Below, piece after piece: positions 17,199-25,904 of a stretch of DNA of 64,000 nucleotides. Where the stretch lies: assembly GCF_049739465.1 (NCBI RefSeq), contig NZ_JBMHHY010000011.1, forward strand, positions 251,674 through 315,673, given 5' to 3'. This DNA comes from Embleya sp049739465 (GTDB lineage: Bacteria; Actinomycetota; Actinomycetes; Streptomycetales; Streptomycetaceae). The position numbers were made by a program, and so were the translations under genes. Positions within the stretch are counted from its first letter, which is position 1. Each line of letters begins with the position of its first letter. The notes below the pieces were generated by a model. That model saw nothing but the letters and a program-made list of their open reading frames with translations, had not been told where the DNA came from and did no database searches.

Positions 17199-17682
17199 GG
17201 GGACTTCAACTCCTCGACGCAGGCGAGGACACACCGACGGGGGACGGCGGCTCGGCCTCGCGAACTGGCCCGGCCGGGTCGTGATCACCAGGCACGAGCA
17301 GCCAATCGCGGCCAAGGAACCGCCATGCCATGTTCCGGTTAACCGGCCGTCGCCCGAGCGCGAACACCACTTGCCACTCCCCAGGAATGGGACGCATCCA
17401 CCGGAAACGTGTGCATCGACATGTGCCGAGCGTCGCATCCCGACGGCTCGGGCCGACGCAGGCGCGCGCGTGGGGGTTGTCGTGCGTCGGTGGCGGTGAG
17501 CGCGCCGGCCGTGCCCGCGGGCCGTGGTGTCGACCCTCTCGCGTGCTCGCCGCGTCCCGAACGCGGCGCGCGGCGGCGTCGATCTCCCCTGTCGACGCCG
17601 CCGGCGCGGGACCGGCCGGGTGCCGCGCGGGCGCCCGAAGCGTCGTCGGCGCGACGACGCTCCTTCCGCCCACCCCCGCCCG
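17199..17682. other. Non-coding gap with terminator and promoter region
   Basis: This 484-bp stretch lies between two minus-strand genes. It contains the hairpin at 17639-17661 and should contain the promoter of the large secreted protein. I see no supported gene in it. Confidence 0.6.
17639..17661. terminator. Terminator of the prenyltransferase-cupin gene
   Basis: AGCGTCGTC and GACGACGCT form a perfect nine-base stem around a five-base loop, starting 21 bp after the stop codon of the minus-strand gene at 17683. Confidence 0.65.
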
Positions 17683-19089
17683 CTACTCGACTTCGGCGGT
17701 CGCCGGTTGCTCGGCCAGGTGGCCGGCGAACAGCGCGGCCGCCTTGTCCTCCAGGTGCGGCAACAGACGCACGCTCTCCTGCTCGTCCGGATCGGTCCGG
17801 GCGATCACACCGGCCGCCGGCTCGTCCGTCAGATTGGCGGCCATGTGTGGCAACCCGGCCGGAATGTACAGGAGTTCCCCCACCCCGCTGTCGATGTGGT
17901 GCTCCAGGTCGGGCCCGAAGTAGGTACGGGTGCGACCGGCCGTGACATAGAGGGACGACTCGTGGCCGTCGTGGATGTGCACCGCACCGCGCGAACGCGG
18001 CTTCATCGCGATCAGATGCATACACAGGGCCTGGGAGCCGACGGTCTGCCGACAGATCCCGGCCACCAGGCCCATCCGCTGCTTGCCCTCGTACGCCGTC
18101 TCGGGGTTGATCACCCGGACCATCGGGGCCGCGCCGTCCGCGCCGGCCGGCAACGGATCCGCGGCGGCCAGGATCGGGTCTCGGCCCGCGCTGCCGGTGA
18201 GGTAGCAGTCCCAGTCGCGCAGCCGAGCGGCCATGTCGCCGCAATAGGAGTGTTCGGCCTTGAGATAGGTGCCCTCGCCGGGACCGAACGACCAGCCGAG
18301 CCCGCGAATGACCTCCCGGTCGTAGTGGGGCGTGTCCTCGAAGAGCGTCGCGATGCGCCCGGGCAGCGGGGGGACCCGGTCCTGCGGGATGCCGAGGGCG
18401 TAGAAGCACGCTCGTACCGGGCGGCCGGTGTCCATCGTGAAGGTGACGGCCAGGCAGAAGTCCTCCGGGACGACGGAACGCATCCGGGCCACCGACGTGT
18501 CGTCGGGCGCGGCGATGTCGACGGCGCCGAGCACCTGCGCGGCCCGGGCGGGGGTCAGCGGGCCACGGGCCCGGAAGTAGACGTTGAGACTGTCGTGGCG
18601 GTAGTCGACGGCGGTGAACCGGACGTGATCCAGGCCCACTTGCCGCAGCCTCGGCAGGCGGGCGCGCAGCCCGGGCGGTACCGCCGGGTTGTCCAGGGCC
18701 TGCTCGGCCGGGCGCATCCCGCCCAGATACACCCAGGTCTTCGCCATGCCGTTGAAGCCGTCGAAGTCGCAGGACTGGATGGCGTCGGTGCCGAAGGTGC
18801 GATCCCACTCGGCCACGAGCGCGGTCGCCGGGCCCGGCCGGACGAACCCGGCGGCGAGCGCGGTCTGCACGGTGTCGGTGCGCTCGCGGGCGAAGAACCG
18901 GTAGCCGAGATGGTCGCCGGGCCGATCGGTGATCTTCCACAGCACCGCCCCGGTGTGGAAGTGCGCGCCGAACACCTCCACGACACGACGCGTGGTCTCC
19001 TCGTCGTACGGCGCGCCGATGGTCTTGGCCATGGCTTCCGCGTCGATCAGGAATCGCCCCTCGGAGAACACGGCGGCGTTCTTGTTCAT
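17683..19089 (-). CDS. ABBA-type aromatic prenyltransferase fused to a cupin
   Basis: The 468-residue protein has two domains. Residues of about 20-300 match NphB/CloQ-type (ABBA barrel) aromatic prenyltransferases. FDGFNGMAKTWVYL (109-122) corresponds to the D-G..G-x-K-T segment that binds the diphosphate, and VGLDHVRFTAVDYRHDSLNV (151-170) matches the NphB core strand. Residues of about 345-450 are a cupin: motif 1 is GAVHIHDGHE (His371, His373, Glu377) and motif 2 is GELLYIPAGLPHMAAN (His415), so the metal-binding set is complete. A free NphB-like enzyme is about 300 residues, so the cupin is an added module. I know of no characterised fusion of this kind. The ATG at 19089 is the most likely start. 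Confidence 0.85.
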   Translation of the reverse strand: MNKNAAVFSEGRFLIDAEAMAKTIGAPYDEETTRRVVEVFGAHFHTGAVLWKITDRPGDHLGYRFFARERTDTVQTALAAGFVRPGPATALVAEWDRTFGTDAIQSCDFDGFNGMAKTWVYLGGMRPAEQALDNPAVPPGLRARLPRLRQVGLDHVRFTAVDYRHDSLNVYFRARGPLTPARAAQVLGAVDIAAPDDTSVARMRSVVPEDFCLAVTFTMDTGRPVRACFYALGIPQDRVPPLPGRIATLFEDTPHYDREVIRGLGWSFGPGEGTYLKAEHSYCGDMAARLRDWDCYLTGSAGRDPILAAADPLPAGADGAAPMVRVINPETAYEGKQRMGLVAGICRQTVGSQALCMHLIAMKPRSRGAVHIHDGHESSLYVTAGRTRTYFGPDLEHHIDSGVGELLYIPAGLPHMAANLTDEPAAGVIARTDPDEQESVRLLPHLEDKAAALFAGHLAEQPATAEVE

Positions 19090-19467
19090 GAATATCCCAG
19101 AATCTCTTGTCACAAATATCACCAAACACAACGCCCTTGGGCGTTTTCGATCGACGACACTCTGTCAGATTCGAGACACTCTGAGTAGTTGTCGCCATGG
19201 CGCCCGATCGGGTGGCGCGACCTGCCTCCGCGACCCGACGGGTGGGCGGAGCCGGCTCGCCACCGACTGTGGCACCGGCTTTCGCCACGGACGGTGCTTC
19301 CACGGAGACGCCGCGTGGCGTGAATGCCCTGCCAAAGCCCGCGAATGGCGTGGATTCGGCTCCTCAAGTCGTGATCATCGATGCGACGATCTGGTGATCG
19401 ACGGGGCTTCCGCACTGGTGCGGCGGCGATTTCCCGCGCGACCGGTAACCGGGAAGGGGTCACGTAC
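19090..19467. other. Divergent promoter region between prenyltransferase-cupin and enoyl-CoA hydratase genes
   Basis: This 378-bp gap is AT-richer near the prenyltransferase start. It holds a small hairpin (about 19129-19146) and a direct repeat (19156-19183). I see no supported gene in it. Confidence 0.6.
19156..19183. promoter_or_regulatory. Direct repeat GACACTCTG, two copies, upstream of the prenyltransferase-cupin gene
   Basis: GACACTCTG occurs at 19156-19164 and again at 19175-19183, 19 bases apart (about two helical turns). Beside it, at about 19129-19146, AACGCCC-TT-GGGCGTT followed by TT forms a short palindrome. Both could bind a regulator of the divergent genes. They are called by pattern only. 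Confidence 0.4.
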
Positions 19468-20226
19468 GTGGACTCGCTGGATCTGAAGACGGTGCGCACC
19501 AGCCTCGAAGGGGCGGTGTTGCAGGTGCGGTTGGCCCGACCGGAGGTGGGCAACACGCTCGACGAGCGCATGTTGGACGACCTCCTGGCGGTGCTCGCCC
19601 ACCTGCGCTGCCGCACCGACGTGCGCGTACTCGTCCTGTCCGGCGAGGGCGATTCCTTTTGTGTGGGCGGCGATCGTGGTGAACTGTTGCGCCTGGCGGC
19701 CGAGGATCCCGGCGGGCCGGCCGTACGTCGGCTCGGCGACAAGGCGCGGCTGGTGTGCGAGGGGCTGGCCGCCGCCGATCCGGTCACCATCGCTCGGGTC
19801 CATGGCCAGGTGATCGGCGCGGGGCTGGCCCTGGCGATCTTCTGCGACCTGCGGGTGGGCGATATCGAGTCACGGTTTCGGATGCCCGAACTGGCCCTGG
19901 GACTGCCGACCGCGTGGGGCGGCGCGATGGCCCGACTGATCGGCGAGGTGGGCGCCGCCCGGATCCGCGAACTCGTGTTGACCGGCGACGCGTTCGACGC
20001 GTCGACCGCACACCGGCTGTCGATCCTGCATCGGGTGGCGCCGGCCAGTGAACTCGACGACGTCGTGCGCGGTTGGATCAAGCCCGTCGTGCGCAGGCCC
20101 GTCGCGGCACTGCACGCGTCGAAGACGCTGATGAACGCCTACAGCCGAGGCGACCGGTTCGGCGATCTGTCCATCCTCGACGGCCACTTCCTCTCCGCTT
20201 TCCTGGGCGCCGGGTCCGCCCGCTGA
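19468..20226 (+). CDS. Enoyl-CoA hydratase/isomerase family protein
   Basis: The 252-residue protein has the crotonase fold. The segment VRVLVLSGEGDSFCVGGDRG is the first oxyanion-hole region, and ARVHGQVIGAGLALAIFCDL is the conserved glycine-rich helix. FRMPELALGLPTAWGGAMA carries a Glu in the position used as a catalytic acid in hydratases. The GTG start is preceded by GGGAAGGGG nine bases upstream. A longer reading from 19381 lacks such a site. It is divergent from the prenyltransferase-cupin gene and could share its regulation. The substrate is not evident. Confidence 0.88.
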   Translation: MDSLDLKTVRTSLEGAVLQVRLARPEVGNTLDERMLDDLLAVLAHLRCRTDVRVLVLSGEGDSFCVGGDRGELLRLAAEDPGGPAVRRLGDKARLVCEGLAAADPVTIARVHGQVIGAGLALAIFCDLRVGDIESRFRMPELALGLPTAWGGAMARLIGEVGAARIRELVLTGDAFDASTAHRLSILHRVAPASELDDVVRGWIKPVVRRPVAALHASKTLMNAYSRGDRFGDLSILDGHFLSAFLGAGSAR

Positions 20227-20228
20227 CC

Positions 20229-20282
20229 CCGGCGGGGGCCGGTCGCGTCGGCCGGCTCCCGGACGCGACCGGCCCCCGCCGG
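20229..20282. terminator. Strong bidirectional terminator
   Basis: A perfect 20-base stem (20229-20248 with 20263-20282) encloses a 14-base loop. It sits between the convergent enoyl-CoA hydratase and P450 genes. Confidence 0.85.
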
Positions 20283-20289
20283 CGACTGC

Positions 20290-21543
20290 TCAGCGCACGC
20301 TCACCGGCAGCCGGGTGATCCGGCGAAACGCCAGTCTGGGTTCCCAGGTCGGCGGCGCCACCACCCGAAGTGCGGGCAGCCGACGCAGCATCGTCTCCAA
20401 CAGGACGCCGGCCTCCAGGCGGGCCAGGCTCGCCCCGACGCAGTAGTGGATGCCGCTGCCGAAGGAGATGTGCCGGGCCCGACGCGTGACGTCGAAGGTG
20501 TGCGCGTCGGGGGTCTCGCTCGGGTCGTGGTTGGCCGCGCACAGCAGGGTGTGCACGACCTCGCCCCGGGGCACGGGGACACCGGCCAGGACCAGATCCC
20601 TACTCGCGTAGCGGGTGGTGAGGTGGAGCGGCGGGTCGTAGCGGAGGACCTCCTCGACGGCGTCCGGCACGGCGGCCGGGTGCTCGCGCAGCCACGACCG
20701 CTGCTCCGGATGCCGGTCGAAGGTCCAGACCATCGTGGTCAGCAGCGCCGAGGTGGTCTCCAGGGACGCGATGACCACGAACATGGCGAGCGCGTAGACG
20801 TGTTCGTCGGCGACCGCTCGGTCCGGCTCCAACGTGTCCCAGGCGCGCAACCAACCGGAGATCACATCGTCGCCGGGTTCCGCGCGGCGGCGCGCGACCA
20901 GGGCGGTGAAGTACTCGCGCAACCCCCGGATCGCGTGGTCCGCGGCCCGGAGTTGGCGTTTGGTGGGGAGCAACTCCTGGGCGTACGCCTGCGCGTGGGT
21001 CAACGCGCGGAGCAGGTCGAAGTCCTCGGGCGGCAGTCCGAGCCAGTGCCCGACGGTGACCACCGGCAGTTGCTCGCCGACGAGTTCGGCGAAGTCCGCG
21101 TCCGCGTCGCCCGCGTGCTCGACCAGGGTGTCCAGCAGTTCGTTCGCCACCCGTTCGACGGTCGGGCGCAGCGTGTCGAGGGTGCCGCGGTCGAAGATGT
21201 TGTTGACAGACCTGCGGATCCGGGTGTGTTGCGGCGGGTTGAGCGTCACCAGGGTCTGTTCGAGCTCACGCGAGGACGGTGTCGACCAGCGGGAACCTTC
21301 CGCCCGTTGGGCCCGCCAGGCCTGATCCAGGGCGAGCCAGTCGGGGCTGCGCAGTACCTCGTCGCACGATCGGTGGCCGGTCACCAGGTAGCCACCCCAG
21401 GGCGCGGGCACCACGTCGCCCAGCTCCCTTAGACTGGCGTACAGCGGCAGTGGATCCGCCTGTCCGGCCATCGAGCGCAGGCGGGACAACAGGGCGACGA
21501 CGGTTCGACTGTCGATGACGGTGGTGGACGCTGAGGACTGCAC
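20290..21543 (-). CDS. Cytochrome P450, soluble actinobacterial type
   Basis: The 417-residue protein has a full set of P450 motifs: I-helix VIASLETTSALL, K-helix ExxR in EEVLR, and the heme loop FGSGIHYCVGASLAR with the cysteine ligand. A GTG start at 21543 has AAGGAG six bases upstream. It lies downstream of the conservon P450 on the same strand. In S. coelicolor some conservons are followed by a CYP157 and a second P450, so this may be the partner. A 15-bp terminator-like hairpin at 21693-21729 suggests at least partly separate transcription. The substrate is unknown. Confidence 0.92.
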   Translation of the reverse strand: MQSSASTTVIDSRTVVALLSRLRSMAGQADPLPLYASLRELGDVVPAPWGGYLVTGHRSCDEVLRSPDWLALDQAWRAQRAEGSRWSTPSSRELEQTLVTLNPPQHTRIRRSVNNIFDRGTLDTLRPTVERVANELLDTLVEHAGDADADFAELVGEQLPVVTVGHWLGLPPEDFDLLRALTHAQAYAQELLPTKRQLRAADHAIRGLREYFTALVARRRAEPGDDVISGWLRAWDTLEPDRAVADEHVYALAMFVVIASLETTSALLTTMVWTFDRHPEQRSWLREHPAAVPDAVEEVLRYDPPLHLTTRYASRDLVLAGVPVPRGEVVHTLLCAANHDPSETPDAHTFDVTRRARHISFGSGIHYCVGASLARLEAGVLLETMLRRLPALRVVAPPTWEPRLAFRRITRLPVSVR

Positions 21544-21692
21544 GACGGCTCCTTCGAACTCGACAAGGTGTCAGGTGGTCAGGCACGGGTAGTCAGGCAA
21601 AGGCTCGGCACAGCGTGGATCGATCGACCGTCCCCGGGTGCGGGCGGCCGATCTCGACGGCTTCTGCGGTTGTCGGGCGGGGTCTCGAACAT

Positions 21693-21729
21693 CCGGGGTC
21701 GGAGCGGCCTGCGACCGCTCCGACCCCGG
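21693..21729. terminator. Terminator after the conservon operon
   Basis: A perfect 15-base stem (21693-21707 with 21715-21729) and a seven-base loop lie about 50 bp beyond the stop of the CYP157-like gene (minus strand). Confidence 0.7.
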
Positions 21730-21775
21730 CTCGCGATGACCGGTGCCGCTCGTTCCTGCTCGGGGGGTCAGCGCA

Positions 21776-23173
21776 TCACATCTCGCCTCGCCACCAATTC
21801 AGAAACGAGCTCCACACGCCGCCGCTCTTGCGCGGGTCGGGATTGGGGCGTGTGGCGGCGGGTGCGGGGCGTACCGGTGCCGCCTTGGCGGCACGGGGTG
21901 CGCCGCGTGGCGGGACCGGCGTGAAGCGGGCGGGCAGCGCGCTGAGCGCGCGGTTGAACGGACCGGGTCGCCAGACCAACTCCTCGACCGGTACCGCGAG
22001 TTCGAGGTCGGGGAGGCGGTTGAGCAGCTTCTCGATCGCGGCGGTGGCGATCAGCCAGGCGGAATCCTTGGCCGGGCACGCGTGCGGGCCCGCACTCCAG
22101 GCCAGATGGGAACGGTTGCCCGGTCTGCGGCCGTTGGCGAACAGCGCGGGGTCGCTGTTGCCGGCGGCGAAGCTGATCACCACCGGGGTGCCCCGACGCA
22201 GCGTGACGCCCGACAGGTCGACGTCGCGCACCGGGTAGTGCACGGCGTAGTTGGCCATCGGGGGCTCGGTCCACAACACCTCGTCGAGCGCGTCCTCGAC
22301 GGAGGCACCGCCGCCGAACAGGCTGACCGAGAACCGCTCGTCGGACAGGATCAGCCGCAACCCGTTGGCGATCAGGTTGCGTTGCGGTTCGGTGCCGGCG
22401 CTCATCAGCATGACGAGTTGGTGGATCATCTCCTCGTCGGTGAGCCGGCTGGGGTGCGCCATCAGCCACGAGGTGACGTCGGATCCCGGCTGCTCGCGTT
22501 TGAGCGCGACGAGTTCGACGAGGGCGCCGGTGAGCAGCTCGTTGGCCGCCTCCGCGTCGCCGACGGCGTCGAAGATGCCGGCGATGCCGGCGACCAGGCG
22601 GTCTCCCAACTCGGGCGGACTGCCGAAGAGTTCGCTGAACACCAGCAGCGGCAGGGTCTTCGCGTAGGAGTTCAGCAGATCCACGCGGCCGGCGCCCGCC
22701 CATTGGTCGACCAGGTAGTCCGAGCTGCGTTCGACGAAGCGGCGCAGCTGGTACGTGTCGATCCGGTCCAGGCTGTCGGTGACCGCCTGGCGCAGTCGCA
22801 GGTGTTCGGCGCCGTCGGTGAACAGGCAGTTCGGCCGATACATCATCATCGGGACGACCGGACTGTCCGCCGGGATCGTGCCGTCCGCCAGCGCGAGCCA
22901 GCGTCGGGGGTCCTTGGCGAACAACTCCGGGGAGTGCAGTACGCGCAGCGCGGCGGCGTGGTCGGTGACCAGCATCGCGTCCACCCCGGGCGCCAGTTCC
23001 ACCGGCGCCGCCACGCCCTGTCGGCGCAGTCGCTCGTACACCGAGCGCGGATCGACGGAGAACGCCTTGTCGTGCAGGGGGACGGCGCCGCCGCCGTGGT
23101 GGGCGGGGCAGCCCGGCGGTGGGGTGAGGTGCTCGCCGGAGGGAGCCGGACGGGCATGTGGGCCAGTGTTCAC
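21776..23173 (-). CDS. Conservon-associated P450, CYP157-like, lacking the ExxR arginine
   Basis: The 465-residue protein is a P450 of the kind found at the end of Streptomyces conservons. The K-helix motif reads EVLW (298-301), so the otherwise near-universal ExxR arginine is Trp. This substitution is known in the CYP157 family. The heme loop reads HLAWSAGPHACPAKD, with Cys366 present but the usual Phe replaced by Trp359 and the Gly after Cys replaced by Ala. The C-terminal 50 residues are a Pro/Ala-rich tail ending SFLNWWRGEM. The GTG start overlaps the cvnD stop by four bases, so it belongs to the operon. Whether it is a working oxygenase is open. Confidence 0.88.
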   Translation of the reverse strand: MNTGPHARPAPSGEHLTPPPGCPAHHGGGAVPLHDKAFSVDPRSVYERLRRQGVAAPVELAPGVDAMLVTDHAAALRVLHSPELFAKDPRRWLALADGTIPADSPVVPMMMYRPNCLFTDGAEHLRLRQAVTDSLDRIDTYQLRRFVERSSDYLVDQWAGAGRVDLLNSYAKTLPLLVFSELFGSPPELGDRLVAGIAGIFDAVGDAEAANELLTGALVELVALKREQPGSDVTSWLMAHPSRLTDEEMIHQLVMLMSAGTEPQRNLIANGLRLILSDERFSVSLFGGGASVEDALDEVLWTEPPMANYAVHYPVRDVDLSGVTLRRGTPVVISFAAGNSDPALFANGRRPGNRSHLAWSAGPHACPAKDSAWLIATAAIEKLLNRLPDLELAVPVEELVWRPGPFNRALSALPARFTPVPPRGAPRAAKAAPVRPAPAATRPNPDPRKSGGVWSSFLNWWRGEM

Positions 23174-23778
23174 GCGAGTTCCTTGTGTGCCCGGAGCTGG
23201 AGGTAGCGGACGAGGGCCATCAGGGCCTCGGTCGAGGAGGCGCGGTCGCGGGCGTCGCAGGTGACCAGCGGCGTCTCGGGCAGCAGGTCGAGCGCGGCGC
23301 GCAGCTTCTCCAGGGGAAGTTCGACGGCGCCGTCGAACCGGTTGATGGCGACGGCGTAGGGCACGTCGTACTCCTCCAACAGGCCGATGACGTCGAAGGA
23401 TTGGTCGAAACGTTGCGGGTCGATCAGGACCAGCGCGCCGAGCGCGCCGAGGGTCATGTCCTTCCACACCTGGGCGAAGCGTTGTTGCCCGGGGGTGCCG
23501 AAGAGGTAGAGCACGAGCCGATCGCTGAGGGTGAGTCGGCCGAAGTCCAGGGCGACCGTGGTGGTGGTCTTGCGGCTCGCGCCGGTCAGGTCGTCGTAGG
23601 GCGCGCCGGCCTGGGTCATCGTCTCCTCGGTGCTCAGGGGACGAATCTCGGACATGGTGCCGACGAACGTGGTCTTGCCGACGGCGAAGTGCCCGACCAC
23701 CAGGATCTTCGCCGCGACCTTGACGGAGTCGGCCAGGTAGAGGTCGGCGACGGCGCCGCTAGAGACGCGCGAGTCCAT
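23170..23778 (-). CDS. cvnD: Conservon small GTPase CvnD
   Basis: The 202-residue protein is the Ras-like GTPase of a conservon. The P-loop is GHFAVGKTTFVG near residue 30. The switch region is seen in the DLTGASRKTTTTVALDFG segment, and the G3-equivalent is FGTPGQQRF. NRFD supplies the base-recognition motif and TCDARD the final one. It works with CvnA-C in a membrane-associated complex thought to resemble a eukaryotic G-protein relay. Its start overlaps the cvnC end by 20 bp. Confidence 0.93.
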   Translation of the reverse strand: MDSRVSSGAVADLYLADSVKVAAKILVVGHFAVGKTTFVGTMSEIRPLSTEETMTQAGAPYDDLTGASRKTTTTVALDFGRLTLSDRLVLYLFGTPGQQRFAQVWKDMTLGALGALVLIDPQRFDQSFDVIGLLEEYDVPYAVAINRFDGAVELPLEKLRAALDLLPETPLVTCDARDRASSTEALMALVRYLQLRAHKELA

Positions 23779-24127
23779 CCAGCACCTCCTGTAGCAGTTG
23801 GGTCTTGGGCAGTTCGGCGGCGGGGATGGGCCGGCGGGTCGCCACCAGGCCGGTGTCCATCAGGTCGGACAGCAGCACCTTGACCACCCCGATGGGCAGT
23901 TGCAGGTGTCCGGCGACCTCGGCGACCGAGAGGATCCCACCCCGGCACAGGGCGAGCAGGCGCGTGCTTTCCGGGTCGAGGATGTGCGGGGACGCGTCGC
24001 CGGGCAACGCGATCACCAGGCTGACCAGGTCCAGACCCTCGCGGGTCGGGTGGCCGCGGCCCCGGGTGATGACGTAGGGGCGGACCAAGTCCGGGGCGTC
24101 GGATTCCGGCGTGGGATCGTTGGTCAT
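23759..24127 (-). CDS. cvnC: Conservon DUF742 protein CvnC
   Basis: The 122-residue protein is of the DUF742 family, third member of conservons. It has PYVITRGRGHPTREGLDLVS near the N-terminus and a winged-helix-like core (LSVAEVAGHLQLPIGVVKVL). The ending (LLQEVLDGLARL) is also typical. The ATG overlaps the cvnB stop by four bases. The exact biochemical role is not known, although it may couple CvnB to the GTPase. Confidence 0.92.
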   Translation of the reverse strand: MTNDPTPESDAPDLVRPYVITRGRGHPTREGLDLVSLVIALPGDASPHILDPESTRLLALCRGGILSVAEVAGHLQLPIGVVKVLLSDLMDTGLVATRRPIPAAELPKTQLLQEVLDGLARL

Positions 24128-24525
24128 ACCGAATGGTCCGCATTCCGTCGGGGCGGGCTGGTCATTTCCTTTCCGAGTTGGCGCACCAGCTGTTGCATGC
24201 GGAACGTGATGATCTCCATGTCCACGTTCTGCGTGGCCGATACGGCCAGGTAGGCGCCGGGCCCGGCGGCCACCAGGAAAATGAATCCGTCACCGAACTC
24301 GACCAGCGTCTGCCGCCACGGCGTCTCGGAATCGCCGATGAACTCCGCCGTGCTCCGGCTGATGGATTGGAGTCCGGACAGCGCCGCCGCCTGCCGATCC
24401 GCCTCGTCCCGGGATATCCCGTCGGAATGCGCGCGCAATATTCCGTCCGCGGACAACAGGACGGCGTGCCGGGCCTCCGGGACCTTGAGGGCGTCGTTGA
24501 GTATCCAGGCCAGCTCGTTGTTCAT
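24124..24525 (-). CDS. cvnB: Conservon roadblock/LC7 protein CvnB
   Basis: The 133-residue protein is a roadblock/LC7-domain protein. It opens ELAWILNDALKVPEARHAVL, with SADGILRAHSDGISRDEADR following, as in CvnB/MglB-like proteins that contact the small GTPase. It overlaps cvnA and cvnC by four bases each, so the four conservon genes are strictly coupled. Confidence 0.93.
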   Translation of the reverse strand: MNNELAWILNDALKVPEARHAVLLSADGILRAHSDGISRDEADRQAAALSGLQSISRSTAEFIGDSETPWRQTLVEFGDGFIFLVAAGPGAYLAVSATQNVDMEIITFRMQQLVRQLGKEMTSPPRRNADHSV

Positions 24526-25904
24526 CGGTTTTCTTGCCCTTTGTCGTCTGTATCGGGAACGCGGCCGGAGCGGGTTCCGCGCAGGAACGCGCCCATCAAC
24601 CCCGCCGTTTCCGCGTCCGATCGGTCGGGGGCGTGCGTCGGCACCGGTTGCGGTGTCCGGTCGAGCGGCAACGGGGCGCGGCGGCGGCGCTGCGGCAGTT
24701 CGCCGTCCGGGCCGGCGGCTCCTGCGGCGGCTTCCGCATCGATGCGCGCGTCGGTGTGCGCCTCGGCGCCCGCCTCGGCTCGCGCGGTTGCCCGTGCGGC
24801 GCCGGCGGGAGCGGCGGCCGGCGCGGCCGTCCGGGGTGCGGCCGGTCGAGCCTCCGCGGTCGCGGCGCGGGTGACGCGGCGGCGCACGGGGGCCGGGGCG
24901 GGCTCCGCGTCGACCGCGGTGGTGAGCAGTTCGGAGGGCAACATCACCACCGCGCGCATCCCGCCGTAGGGCGATCGGGTGTCCACCGAGACGGTGAAGC
25001 CGTACTGGGCGGCGAGCATGCCGATCACCGGGAAGCCGAACTGGGGCGGGTGTCCCAGGCGGGTGATGCCCACGGGCTCCTTGGCGTTCAGGAAGCGGGC
25101 CGCGCTCTGTCGGGCCTCCTCGTGCATGCCCACGCCCGCGTCGTCGACCATGACGCACACCCCGTTGGGCACGGTCTGGAAGTTGATCTCGACGGTGGTG
25201 TGCGGCGGGGAGTAACTCGCCGCGTTGTCCAGGAGTTCGGCCACCGCCAACGCGACCGGCTCGACCGCGCGGCCGATCACCGCGACGTTGGACTGCATCC
25301 GGATCTCCACCCGCAGGTAGTCACGGATACGGCCCTTCGCGCCGCGCATCACGTCGTACAGCGGCGCCGCAGCGCGCTGGCGACCGGTCCAACCGCCGCA
25401 CAGCGCGGCGATCACCTGGGCCCGACGGCCGAATTGCGAGTTCATGTGGTCGATCGCCAGGAGATCCTGGAGCAGTTGCGCGTCGACGTAGTCGTTCTGC
25501 ATCTCGGAGATCGCCAACTGCTGCTCGCCGGCCAGCGCCTGGAGCGTGCGCATGGCGGCCTTGAGCGCGTTCTTGGCGGAGTGGTCGGCACGGTCGCGGG
25601 CGTCCTCGACGGCGGTGGTGAACATCCCCACGACCGTCTCGATGTTCTGCGCGTACGGCGTCGCGCGCAGTTCCTCGTGCCGCAGGAGCGACCCCTTGAG
25701 CCGTTCCCCGGTCTCGACCAGGGCCGGCAGCAACACCCGGACGACATTGTCCAGCTCGTCGTCGCGCATGCGCACATCCTCGGCCAGCAGACGATTCCTT
25801 TCCCTCAGGTCCTTGACGGTTATTCGGCTGCGGGCCACGTAGACGGCCGCGGCACAGGTGCCGGCCACCCCGTACCAAAGTGCGGGGTCCTGTACAAAAT
25901 TCAT
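24522..25904 (-). CDS. cvnA: Conservon sensor histidine-kinase-like protein CvnA
   Basis: The 460-residue protein has one N-terminal membrane helix (WYGVAGTCAAAVYVA), a coiled-coil-prone helical linker and a GHKL ATPase domain. The N-box is ALAVAELLDNAASYSPPHTT and the G1 box is VMVDDAGVGM. No phospho-accepting H-box is evident, as is usual for CvnA. The C-terminal 120 residues are an Ala/Pro/Arg-rich disordered tail. The ATG at 25904 has GAGGAC ten bases upstream. It is the first gene of the operon cvnA-B-C-D-P450. Confidence 0.92.
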   Translation of the reverse strand: MNFVQDPALWYGVAGTCAAAVYVARSRITVKDLRERNRLLAEDVRMRDDELDNVVRVLLPALVETGERLKGSLLRHEELRATPYAQNIETVVGMFTTAVEDARDRADHSAKNALKAAMRTLQALAGEQQLAISEMQNDYVDAQLLQDLLAIDHMNSQFGRRAQVIAALCGGWTGRQRAAAPLYDVMRGAKGRIRDYLRVEIRMQSNVAVIGRAVEPVALAVAELLDNAASYSPPHTTVEINFQTVPNGVCVMVDDAGVGMHEEARQSAARFLNAKEPVGITRLGHPPQFGFPVIGMLAAQYGFTVSVDTRSPYGGMRAVVMLPSELLTTAVDAEPAPAPVRRRVTRAATAEARPAAPRTAAPAAAPAGAARATARAEAGAEAHTDARIDAEAAAGAAGPDGELPQRRRRAPLPLDRTPQPVPTHAPDRSDAETAGLMGAFLRGTRSGRVPDTDDKGQENR

